Assembly (NCBI RefSeq): GCF_001531445.1
Contig: NZ_LQYA01000109.1
Span: 30,791 to 74,485 of the forward strand
Length of the DNA stretch: 43,695 bases
From: Sporosarcina koreensis
Lineage (GTDB): Bacteria; Bacillota; Bacilli; Bacillales_A; Planococcaceae
Direction: 5' to 3'
In this document: piece after piece, positions 9,219-17,237 of the stretch
Position numbering within the stretch: position 1 is the first letter of the stretch
Layout of the letters: the number at the start of each line of letters is the position of its first letter
Program-made: the position numbers and the translations under genes
The notes under the pieces: model-generated
Seen by the model: the letters and a program-made list of their open reading frames with translations, nothing else
Told to the model about the DNA's origin: nothing
The model's database searches: none

Positions 9219-10313
9219 ATGGGTTTTCGTAATACTTGCATCTTGATTATCTCACTGCTCCTCATTATTGGAGTTGCTTCGAAAGTCACTTCAATGAAAA
9301 AGCAGGAAGGGGCGTTTGCAAAAAGTCAGTTGTCTGCTGAACAGTTTATTTTGGAACATTTTATGAAGAAGGATGGAAGAATCCAGACGGACCTGTTGGG
9401 ACAGAGTGATGTCTATTTGTCTGAAACGGTCGGGTTATGGATGGAATACTTGCTTGCGAAAGATGATGTAAAACAGTTTGATCAGCAAGTACATGTGTTG
9501 GAAGAACACTTTTTAACGAAGGATTATTTAGTCACTTGGGAAGTAAGGGGAATGGCTTCAGCACCTGCCAATGCGTCCATTGATGATTTGAGGATCATGA
9601 ATGCGTTATTCGAGGCGGGGAGGAAATGGAATAAGACCGCTTACACGAAGTTGGCTTTGAAGATGGGTGAAGGATTGGGCAACTATCAAATTAATGGGGG
9701 CTTGATGGTGGATTATATCGATTTGAAGTCGAAGTACCAGGGGACGACAATCACGCTTAGTTATATCATCCCCTCGGCGTTTGATTTTCTGAAGGAGAAC
9801 AATTTCATTCCGCAACGGATATATGACGATACAGTCTCCTTGCTGGTGGAAATACCTTACACTTCCCTCGGTTTTTTCCCGAAAGCATATGATATAAAGA
9901 CGAAACATTTTTCTTATGACGAAGAAGTGAACTTAATCGACCAATATTATATTGGTTATCACAGAGCACAGTGGGGAGGGGATGTAATGCCCTTGCTCGA
10001 CTTTACAAAAGAGGCATTTTCAAAAGGGAATGGGAAGTTGTACGGCAGATATGATTCGAAGACGGGGACCCCCCTAGTCGATTACGAAGCACCTGCTGTG
10101 TATGCACTAGCCATATTAATGTGTTTGGAAATAGGAGAGGCAGATATGGCAAGGGCGTTATTGGCTCAGATGCAGACGTTGCAACAGATGGATGAAACAG
10201 AAGAGTACTACGGAGGCTATATTGACGTGCCAACTCTCGATACACACACGTTCGACAATCTACTGGCTTTGCTTGCGGAGAGGAAAGGAATCGATGAAGA
10301 AGTTTTCAGATAA
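9219..10313 (+). CDS. ydaJ: YdaJ-like glycoside hydrolase family 8-like protein
   Basis: Predicted extracytoplasmic membrane-anchored hydrolase (364 aa), first gene of a c-di-GMP-regulated exopolysaccharide operon. The N-terminal hydrophobic segment (residues 7-20) has no lipobox Cys, so it is probably a signal anchor. The body resembles GH8 (alpha/alpha)6-barrel enzymes such as BcsZ. Its LSETVGLWMEYLL (Glu69) aligns with the SEGQ-type general-acid motif, and NASIDDLRIMNALFEAGRKW (Asp122/123) with the family's D-x-D-L-x-I-A-x-A-L segment. Substrate is unknown; trimming or releasing the polymer made by the downstream synthase is the likely role. The ATG is preceded by AGAAAGGA. Its 3' end overlaps ydaK by 20 bases. 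The five-gene order ydaJ-K-L-M-N matches Bacillus subtilis and supports the naming. Confidence 0.85.
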   Translation: MGFRNTCILIISLLLIIGVASKVTSMKKQEGAFAKSQLSAEQFILEHFMKKDGRIQTDLLGQSDVYLSETVGLWMEYLLAKDDVKQFDQQVHVLEEHFLTKDYLVTWEVRGMASAPANASIDDLRIMNALFEAGRKWNKTAYTKLALKMGEGLGNYQINGGLMVDYIDLKSKYQGTTITLSYIIPSAFDFLKENNFIPQRIYDDTVSLLVEIPYTSLGFFPKAYDIKTKHFSYDEEVNLIDQYYIGYHRAQWGGDVMPLLDFTKEAFSKGNGKLYGRYDSKTGTPLVDYEAPAVYALAILMCLEIGEADMARALLAQMQTLQQMDETEEYYGGYIDVPTLDTHTFDNLLALLAERKGIDEEVFR

Positions 10314-11157
10314 GGGCAAGGGCGTGCTTGTCTCACTTGTTTTCTTGTTAATAGTCGTTCAGGTTCCGGCCTATTTGTTATCGCCATATGGCACGGTTGG
10401 TTTGTTTTTGATTGGCTTTTCCCTTCTCTTATTAGCTGTTGCCATAAGTAAAGGCCCGGTAACGGCATTATTCTGGTGTTTGCCCTATTTATTTTTACTT
10501 GGCACTATTTTGTTTTATAGTCATCTGTCAATCAACCGATTGCCGATTGCGCCAATCGGTATTCCATTACCTTTTTTCTTGGTATATGGACTATTGCTCA
10601 TCGTTCTCATCATTATTGCAGGCAAAGTGCATGAGCAGTTTATGAATCAGCAAAAGCAGATTGTGCAGCTGCGCGAAAAGATCCGTCAATTCGTGGCTGT
10701 CGATCCGGAAACGGGTTTTGACAATCGTGAACGGATGAAGTTGGAAGTGACTTCCGAAATGAAGCGCATTGACCGATATGGCGGCGCATTTGTCCTCCTC
10801 TTCCTCCAAGTTGAGCATTATGAAGAGTTCGGCAAACTGTATGGCGAAAAAGAAAGGGTTCATGTGCTTTCGTCAATTGCTCAAGTCTTGCAGGAAATGT
10901 TGAGGATGACAGATCGGAAGTTTCGGTATGCCCGCGATTGCTTCGCCGTTGAATTAACGAATACGACCGATGCGTCATTGGAAACGGTTATCGAAAAATT
11001 ACGCGAACGACTTAAAACCCACCAATTGCTGAACGGAAAGTATATTGATCTTTCCTTCCATATCGGATTTGTCTTATATGACGGGAGTTCCTTCAACGTC
11101 GAATACGAAGAGCTGTTGGAGAAAGTCGAAAGCGAGATGATCGCCCATGCAATTTAG
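10294..11157 (+). CDS. ydaK: YdaK-like c-di-GMP receptor with degenerate GGDEF domain
   Basis: Membrane protein (287 aa) expected to sense c-di-GMP and switch on the polysaccharide synthase. Four hydrophobic helices fill residues 11-110, followed by a short coiled linker and a GGDEF-fold domain (about 130-287). The catalytic motif is destroyed (ARDCF at 213-217 in place of GGDEF), so it should not make c-di-GMP. The allosteric I-site Arg-x-x-Asp (RMTD, 204-207) is intact at the canonical five-residue distance, which is what a receptor needs. This mirrors B. subtilis YdaK (about 283 aa). The ATG at 10294 has AAAGGA upstream and overlaps ydaJ by 20 bases; the longer in-frame opening from 10192 lies wholly inside ydaJ and is rejected. 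It overlaps ydaL by 11 bases. Confidence 0.88.
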   Translation: MKKFSDKGKGVLVSLVFLLIVVQVPAYLLSPYGTVGLFLIGFSLLLLAVAISKGPVTALFWCLPYLFLLGTILFYSHLSINRLPIAPIGIPLPFFLVYGLLLIVLIIIAGKVHEQFMNQQKQIVQLREKIRQFVAVDPETGFDNRERMKLEVTSEMKRIDRYGGAFVLLFLQVEHYEEFGKLYGEKERVHVLSSIAQVLQEMLRMTDRKFRYARDCFAVELTNTTDASLETVIEKLRERLKTHQLLNGKYIDLSFHIGFVLYDGSSFNVEYEELLEKVESEMIAHAI

Positions 11158-12856
11158 AAAGTGGATACTGATTGGCTTTCTTCTCGTTTCAAGTTGGGGG
11201 GTTATGCAATCCCGATCAGATGCAGCAAGCGATAGCCTAAAACTGTTGCTCATCTATGCTGCCGAAGAGAATCGGGTGGATGAAAATGTGCATATGATTG
11301 ATGCTACTTTTTCCGCCTTCACAACTGAACAGCGAGTCGTTTCCGTACAGGAATTTCAACCTGAACTTCTGACGGGGACGGATGCAGTTGTCCTTGTTGG
11401 AGATGCAAAGATGGACTTGCCAGCACCACTCATTAAAGCACTGGACGGGTACAAGGGGGATATGATTGCATTCGGATACAACGCAGACCAACTTCGGACA
11501 TTCAAAGGGTGGGACTACCGGGGAGAGGTTGAATTGAGGTCGCTTGATGGTCACTCGCTAACTAAATCCATCTCTGCCGTGCAAGTTATCCCGCCTCAAG
11601 GAAGCGAGATTATCGTAAGTGGCAATAGTTTGAATGAAACGATCCCTTTCATTATCAAAAATGGACGGCTTTCCTATATAGCAGCAACTTCTTTTGCCAC
11701 GGATGAAAAGATGCAGATATCGAAAGCGATGTATCCAATATTAGGGATAGACCCGCCTGATGTACATCCTGCCTATCTTCGGTTAGAGGACATTTCACCT
11801 GTTTCGGACCATCAGTTGGTGAAAGAGACTGGAGACTATTTGGCGGATCGGGGCATTCCGTTCTATATGGCAGTTATTCCGGTTTATGTGAACAATGAAA
11901 CGGGCGAACAGATGCGGTTGTCTGCAAACCGAAAGCTTGTCGATGTGCTTAGGCATTTACAGGACCGCGGCGGCATCATTATTGCGCATGGCTATACGCA
12001 TTCTTATCGGTACGAGGAAACCGGGGAAGGATTCGAGTTTTGGGACGATCAATTAAATCAAAAAATCACAACGGAGCGTACGGACAAGTTGCCGGCACCT
12101 TTACCTTCCCGTGAGTCCTTCCGTTCGCAAGATGAGTTTGATTCGTTCATGAACGAAGTTGACTTGATTGAGAAACGGTATATCGAACGTAAACACCGGA
12201 AAGCGATTGAAGATTTGGTCGATCTCGGCTTAATTCCGCTTGCGTTCGAAGCGCCGCACTACACAATGAGTTCGACAGGATACGGGATTACCTCGGATTA
12301 CTTCACATCGATTTTCGGGCAAGTGCAATTAAGTGATGATAATTGGGGAGTGATGGATGCCCCGCTTTTTATTTCAACGCCTCAAATCTTATCTGGCATG
12401 ACACTTTATCCTGAAACGATCGGTTATGCGGACCCGACAATGGCAGACCCTCTTCAAGGAGCAAGGGAATCCGTTAAACAATTGAAGGAAATTCCAGGCT
12501 CTGTAGTTGGCGGGTTTTATCATCCGTATTTAGGTCTTGAGTATTTGCCGGAGATGCTGGAGCTCATTTATTCGGTAGGGCCGATTGAATGGTTGGATTT
12601 GCGTACAGAGGAGCAGATCGTGAAGACGGACGATATACTCATCCATCAACAAGAGAATGGTGGTTTGAAGGTCCAATCCGAAAGGAACTACTGGAATCGG
12701 TTGGTTGAACGGTCGAAAGAGCATCCGCTGGAGGGGGCTTTATGGTTGATGGCCGTTGTAGTAGCGCTATTCCTAACTGCCTTCTTCATTTATATTGCAA
12801 GTTTACGTGTCGGATTGAAAAAAAGGCTGTTCAGAGAGAGGGAATCTATTGGCTAA
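11147..12856 (+). CDS. ydaL: YdaL-like membrane-anchored polysaccharide deacetylase-type protein (DUF2334)
   Basis: Predicted exported enzyme of 569 aa that modifies the nascent polysaccharide, by family a de-N-acetylase-like fold. A signal peptide (residues 1-27, ending SDAAS) opens it. A Rossmann-like N-terminal region (30-200) precedes the catalytic part, where LRLEDI (Asp215) and AHGYTHSYRY (His281, His285) provide the Asp-His-His metal triad of this superfamily. A C-terminal helix (about 534-558) followed by KKRLFRERE anchors the protein with the catalytic domain outside. The gene starts with ATG inside ydaK (11-base overlap), which points to translational coupling. Substrate is unproven, and DUF2334 members are not all biochemically characterised. 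Confidence 0.87.
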   Translation: MQFRKWILIGFLLVSSWGVMQSRSDAASDSLKLLLIYAAEENRVDENVHMIDATFSAFTTEQRVVSVQEFQPELLTGTDAVVLVGDAKMDLPAPLIKALDGYKGDMIAFGYNADQLRTFKGWDYRGEVELRSLDGHSLTKSISAVQVIPPQGSEIIVSGNSLNETIPFIIKNGRLSYIAATSFATDEKMQISKAMYPILGIDPPDVHPAYLRLEDISPVSDHQLVKETGDYLADRGIPFYMAVIPVYVNNETGEQMRLSANRKLVDVLRHLQDRGGIIIAHGYTHSYRYEETGEGFEFWDDQLNQKITTERTDKLPAPLPSRESFRSQDEFDSFMNEVDLIEKRYIERKHRKAIEDLVDLGLIPLAFEAPHYTMSSTGYGITSDYFTSIFGQVQLSDDNWGVMDAPLFISTPQILSGMTLYPETIGYADPTMADPLQGARESVKQLKEIPGSVVGGFYHPYLGLEYLPEMLELIYSVGPIEWLDLRTEEQIVKTDDILIHQQENGGLKVQSERNYWNRLVERSKEHPLEGALWLMAVVVALFLTAFFIYIASLRVGLKKRLFRERESIG

Positions 12857-14117
12857 TATACTTTTTTACACGGCGCTCGTTCTGATCTGGGTCATGCTGT
12901 TATACCATATGTTTCTCATGCAAGGCGGCTACCGCCATTTCAAGACGTATGAACGTGTAATACCGAGATGGAAGGAAAAGATGACCGATCTGCCGACAGT
13001 CAGCATTTTTATCCCGGCACACAATGAAGAGGTTGTTATTGAACAAACTTTGAAGGCGATGTCCAGGCTTTATTACCCGAAAGACAAATTAGAGGTCATT
13101 GTCATTAATGATAATTCATCGGATCGGACGGGGGAAATCGCTGCATCATTTACAGTGAAATTTCCATTCATTAAAGTGATTGAAACGAAGCCGCCGAACA
13201 AGGGGATAGGAAAGTCCTCGGCGTTGAATGAAGCGTTGAGGCAAACATCCAGCGAAGTCATCGTTGTGTACGATGCAGATAATACGCCTGAGCGGATGGC
13301 GGTTTGGTATTTGGTCATGGGTTTGTTGAATGATAAAGAAGCCGCAGCTGTCGTCGGGAAGTTCCGTGTCACAAATGCAAAAAACACATGGCTTACAAGA
13401 TTCATTAATATCGAAACGATCTGCTTCCAATGGATGGCGCAAGGGGGACGATGGAAATGGTTCAAAGTTGCGACGATACCCGGTACGAACTTTGCAATCC
13501 GACGGTCCGTGATGGAGGAATTGGGTGGCTGGGATGTGAAAGCACTGGCGGAAGATACGGAATTGACGGTGCGCGTCTATAATCTCGGGTATCGGATCCG
13601 TTTTTTCCCGGCCGCGATTACTTGGGAGCAGGAACCGGAAACACTGAAAGTTTGGTGGCGGCAGAGGACAAGATGGGCAAGGGGCAATCAATATGTCGTC
13701 CTAAAGTTCCTAAGCCAATTTTTTAAGCTAAAACGGAAGCGGATCATCTTTGACTTGTTCTATTTCTTTTTCACTTATTTCCTGTTCTTTTTCGGGGTCA
13801 TCGTATCGAACGCCCTGTTTATCGTCAATATTTTCTACGATTTACATTTATCTGTCGGAAATGTGGCGCTCGTCCTTTGGGGGCTTGCCCTCCTGCTGTT
13901 TCTAGCAGAAGTCATGATTACGCTAAGTATCGAGAAGACAGAAATGAACCGCTCAAATTTTTTTTATGTCATTTTCATGTATTTCACGTATTCACAAATG
14001 TGGATCGTTCTAGTCGTCTATTCGCTAGGTTTGGAATTGAAACGGGTCTTTCTGCGACAGGAAGTTCGCTGGTACAAGACAGAACGATTCGAACAAAAAC
14101 GGGGAGATGTCCAATGA
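12849..14117 (+). CDS. ydaM: YdaM-like processive glycosyltransferase (GT2, BcsA/IcaA-like)
   Basis: Polymerising and probably translocating subunit of the exopolysaccharide machine (422 aa). One N-terminal helix (3-24) is followed by a cytosolic GT-A domain with IPAHNEE (55-61), the DxD-type YDADN (Asp142, Asp144), the AEDTELT acceptor motif (Glu235, Asp236) and the processivity motif QRTRW (272-276). Three or four C-terminal helices (about 300-400) follow. There is no PilZ domain, so c-di-GMP control must come through the YdaK-like partner. The start is a TTG at 12849 overlapping the end of ydaL by 8 bases, with GAGAGGGAA upstream. The next in-frame ATG (codon 16) would remove half the first helix. 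Confidence 0.88.
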   Translation: MANILFYTALVLIWVMLLYHMFLMQGGYRHFKTYERVIPRWKEKMTDLPTVSIFIPAHNEEVVIEQTLKAMSRLYYPKDKLEVIVINDNSSDRTGEIAASFTVKFPFIKVIETKPPNKGIGKSSALNEALRQTSSEVIVVYDADNTPERMAVWYLVMGLLNDKEAAAVVGKFRVTNAKNTWLTRFINIETICFQWMAQGGRWKWFKVATIPGTNFAIRRSVMEELGGWDVKALAEDTELTVRVYNLGYRIRFFPAAITWEQEPETLKVWWRQRTRWARGNQYVVLKFLSQFFKLKRKRIIFDLFYFFFTYFLFFFGVIVSNALFIVNIFYDLHLSVGNVALVLWGLALLLFLAEVMITLSIEKTEMNRSNFFYVIFMYFTYSQMWIVLVVYSLGLELKRVFLRQEVRWYKTERFEQKRGDVQ

Positions 14118-16234
14118 ATAAACGCACTATAAAATTGCTTCTACTTACGATTTGCCTACTAGGCAGCACAATGTTTCTCGGTCGTATAGCAAAGGCTGGA
14201 TATGAGATCCAGTTGGATGAGCTGTCGATTGCTTCCACCGAAGAATCACGTAAAAATCGGCAAGTACTAACGAATATGCCGATCGAGTTGTACGGTCCTG
14301 TTGAGGAAAAGACTTTTTTCTACGAAGTCCGATCCGATATCGCTCCTGCCGGGAATGAAATCGTCCTGCATTTGAAACATTCGGAGCTACTGATCGAACC
14401 ATCCGCAGTCACTATCAGTATTGACGAGGAAAATGTCCGCTCTATCCCTTTGAACAGTGAAACACTTACGAACAGAATTGTCATTCCGTTGACCGGCGAT
14501 GCCCTTGCTAAAGGGTTTCATAGTGTGAAAGTGACATTTAACGGCGTCATTAAAGAAGGGGTTTGCGTCGATCAGGAAACGCCAGGGAACTGGCTCACAA
14601 TCGGCATCGATTCTTCCTTGCGATTAAACGAACAAACATCGGAAAGTCCGTCGTTGTCGGAGTATCCAGCCTTATTCACCGAACAAGAAGGACAGCAAGT
14701 CACAATTGTCCTTCCGGATAATGCTTCGTTGCAAACTAGAGGTGCCGGAGCGGCGATCGGAGCGTATTTAAAGGGGAAGTCGGTAGGTGCAAATGGCATC
14801 AAGATCCTTCGGGAATCAAAAATCGGAACCATTACTGGAAATTTTATCGTCATCGGCACTCCATCTGAATTCACTTCTCAAACGATGAAAAGCTTATTTG
14901 CCAAAGGGGAAGTGGAGGTTCAAAAAGAAGGTTTGTCCCTGTCAAGGCACCGCGTTGCTAATAAAGGCGGGACGGTCGAGTCGTTGATCATTACAGCGCA
15001 GTCGCCTGACCAAATTGGGAGCCGGATCAGCATTTTATTGCAAGATCGATATAGTAAACAATTAGTGGGACAGAAGATGACTATCACGTCCATTCCTGAA
15101 AATGTGAGCGAAAGTGGAACAATCACTTTGAAAAAGTTTGGCATCGGGAATTTGACGTTCGATCAATCCACAAGTAAAAGTGACACATATTTTGGCTATG
15201 CTCCTCCACGAATGGATGCGAATCCTGCAATGGAGCTTCGTTTGCGTCGCTCTGATACGCTCAAGTATACATCGCAGGAAATTGAAAGCAGTCTTGTCGG
15301 CGAAGCGGTCGAGATGGTGATCTATGTAAATGATGTACCTTATCCAATCGATGTACGTTCCCTCGGTGAGGAGGACAATGGAATCTATTCCGTTCACGTG
15401 CCGATTCAAGAGGGAACCATCAAGGCGAACCGTTTGATTTCCCTCCGATTTGAAGTGAATGGATTGAAGAGAAAGAATCCGTGTCTCAGCAACAATGAAA
15501 ATCGATGGGTCTATTTGTCGGAAGACAGTTACTTCACCTTTCAAGAAGGGGAGTCGATGAATGAGGAAACATTAGCTAGTTATCCATATCCGTTCAGCGA
15601 TCCTTCTGAACAAACGCAAATCGTTTTACCGGCCGGAAAGAAAGTCGGGGATGATGAATTGATGACATTATTTGGTTCATTGACCGCTTTCGGGGGGGTG
15701 CCTGCCATCGAGTTAGTGGATGGTGGCCGATTCGACGGTAAGAAAGCGAGTCACAACCATTTGATTTTCATTGGAGGGCCGTCTTTCCATCCTTCATTGC
15801 GCGAGGTGGAAAAGGATCTCCTTGTTGGCATGGAAGAAGAGATTCCCACTTTTGAATCATTCGGTTTTCTTCAAGAAGCTGTCAAGCAGTACAGTTGGAT
15901 GCAAGGAAATCCGTGGAGTGATAAAAAGTATGCAATGATCATTTTCAGTGGAGTAGGAGAAAATATGTCGCTTGTCGACGGTCACTTCCTTGAATCGTTA
16001 AGCAACTTGGAGGAACCTTCAACTGTCGCTATCCAGACAAAAGAACAGCATCTTTATACGAATGCAATCCAATTCCAAGAAGTGAAGGATGCTGTAAAAT
16101 CGGTGAAAGCGGAAGAAAACGTAGATGTTTTAACGAAATGGTGGTTGATCGGCTTCGCGAGTATACTTCTTCTTGCGGTGGTTGTTTATGTAATCATGAA
16201 GAGAAAAGCACGGAAAAATAACCTTGAATTGTGA
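14114..16234 (+). CDS. ydaN: YdaN-like BcsB-type exopolysaccharide synthesis protein
   Basis: Large extracytoplasmic subunit (706 aa) related to BcsB, the partner of cellulose-type synthases. A signal peptide occupies residues 1-29 (MNKRTIKLLLLTICLLGS, ending AKAG). Two repeated carbohydrate-binding/flavodoxin-like halves follow. A single C-terminal helix (about 675-697, WWLIGFASILLLAVVVYVIM) ends in a basic tail, the membrane tether that contacts the synthase in BcsA-BcsB. The start ATG overlaps the ydaM stop as ATGA, so the last two genes are strictly coupled. No hairpin terminator is visible in the 90 bp before the cyclase gene, so readthrough into the cyclase is possible. Confidence 0.86.
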   Translation: MNKRTIKLLLLTICLLGSTMFLGRIAKAGYEIQLDELSIASTEESRKNRQVLTNMPIELYGPVEEKTFFYEVRSDIAPAGNEIVLHLKHSELLIEPSAVTISIDEENVRSIPLNSETLTNRIVIPLTGDALAKGFHSVKVTFNGVIKEGVCVDQETPGNWLTIGIDSSLRLNEQTSESPSLSEYPALFTEQEGQQVTIVLPDNASLQTRGAGAAIGAYLKGKSVGANGIKILRESKIGTITGNFIVIGTPSEFTSQTMKSLFAKGEVEVQKEGLSLSRHRVANKGGTVESLIITAQSPDQIGSRISILLQDRYSKQLVGQKMTITSIPENVSESGTITLKKFGIGNLTFDQSTSKSDTYFGYAPPRMDANPAMELRLRRSDTLKYTSQEIESSLVGEAVEMVIYVNDVPYPIDVRSLGEEDNGIYSVHVPIQEGTIKANRLISLRFEVNGLKRKNPCLSNNENRWVYLSEDSYFTFQEGESMNEETLASYPYPFSDPSEQTQIVLPAGKKVGDDELMTLFGSLTAFGGVPAIELVDGGRFDGKKASHNHLIFIGGPSFHPSLREVEKDLLVGMEEEIPTFESFGFLQEAVKQYSWMQGNPWSDKKYAMIIFSGVGENMSLVDGHFLESLSNLEEPSTVAIQTKEQHLYTNAIQFQEVKDAVKSVKAEENVDVLTKWWLIGFASILLLAVVVYVIMKRKARKNNLEL

Positions 16235-16261
16235 GTGAAGAACATCCTCCCTCAGTAAAAG

Positions 16262-16294
16262 TTTAAGTAATTTATAAGAACTTACACCTATAGT
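16262..16294 (+). promoter_or_regulatory. 11-bp-phased activator box and -10 of the cyclase-kinase genes
   Basis: TTTAAGA-like TTTAAGT (16262-16268) and TATAAGA (16273-16279) start 11 bp apart. Nine bases later comes TATAGT (16289-16294), a 5/6 match to the consensus -10. Geometry is identical to the boxes at 2949 and 9145. It would let the cyclase and kinase genes be induced with the adhesin and polysaccharide operons. The ribosome binding site GAGGTGAG follows at 16313. Confidence 0.62.
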
Positions 16295-16324
16295 AATAGG
16301 TAGTCAATTACAGAGGTGAGTCGA

Positions 16325-17236
16325 ATGTATAAAGAATTCATGTATGATAAAAGAACTATTCGGACAGTTCAACACGTCTTGAATCAAACATTTATGATTG
16401 TCCAACTGACAAGTGAAGCAAAAATTACGGATGTAAACGAGCTTTTCCTTGATAAGTTTCACTATACAGCGGATGAATTGGAAATGAGCAATTATTGGGA
16501 TTTGGTAAATGATGAGAAAGCTGACTGGCCTGGGATCTGGAATGAAATTCAGCAAGGCAGCCAGTGGAACGGGGAGAGTTGTCTTGTTACAAAGTACGGC
16601 AAGTTCAAGTGGCTTGAATCGACGTTCATCCCAATTTTTTCTAACGGGGTTATCCAACAAGTACTTACATTGCATATCGATAAAACCGATCAAAAAAATG
16701 CGGAAAATTGGAAGCAACTTGCCTTTAGGCATGAATTGACACAACTGCCGAATCGAAGGAAATTGCTTATTTCAATTGATGAGTATATTTGCAGAGCGGA
16801 GCAGCACGGTACAAAATTTGTAGTGCTTTTCATAGATGTGAATCATTTCAAATTGGTGAATGATAGGTACGGTCATGCTATCGGAGATTTGCTATTAATC
16901 GAGATTGGGAAACGGTTCGTTCAACTGCCGTTTCTCGATGAGTGTCTATTCCATGTAGGTGGGGATGAATTTATTGTTCTACTCGAAGATCCCATTAATG
17001 TGGATTGTGTAATAGAAAGTATTTTTGTCGAATTCAACAAGGAATTCGAATTGGAAGGGCATGGTATTGAAGTTAGCGTCAGTATCGGGGCAAGTATGTA
17101 CCCTAATGACAGTACGGATGCCCGGCGATTGCTAGAACTTGCAGATGATGCCATGTATGAGGCGAAAGGAAAAGTCGGAAATGCTTTTGAATGCTATAAG
17201 GACAGTTCTTTAGTGAATGAAGGAAATTTGAAGTGA
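16325..17236 (+). CDS. PAS-GGDEF diguanylate cyclase
   Basis: Cytosolic enzyme (303 aa) making c-di-GMP from two GTP. An N-terminal PAS domain covers about residues 10-125 (LVTKYGKFKWLEST core). The linker QLAFRHELTQLPNRR leads into a complete GGDEF domain with FIDVNHFK (Asp171, metal) and HVGGDEFIVLL (GGDEF 212-216). The inhibitory I-site is absent: the four residues five positions upstream of GGDEF are FLDE, not RxxD, so product feedback is not expected. There is no membrane segment. The ATG at 16325 was chosen because GAGGTGAG lies just upstream; a GTG at 16316 is part of that site. It ends 1 base before the hybrid kinase gene. It is the obvious local c-di-GMP source for the YdaK-like receptor. 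Confidence 0.92.
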   Translation: MYKEFMYDKRTIRTVQHVLNQTFMIVQLTSEAKITDVNELFLDKFHYTADELEMSNYWDLVNDEKADWPGIWNEIQQGSQWNGESCLVTKYGKFKWLESTFIPIFSNGVIQQVLTLHIDKTDQKNAENWKQLAFRHELTQLPNRRKLLISIDEYICRAEQHGTKFVVLFIDVNHFKLVNDRYGHAIGDLLLIEIGKRFVQLPFLDECLFHVGGDEFIVLLEDPINVDCVIESIFVEFNKEFELEGHGIEVSVSIGASMYPNDSTDARRLLELADDAMYEAKGKVGNAFECYKDSSLVNEGNLK

Positions 17237-17237
17237 C

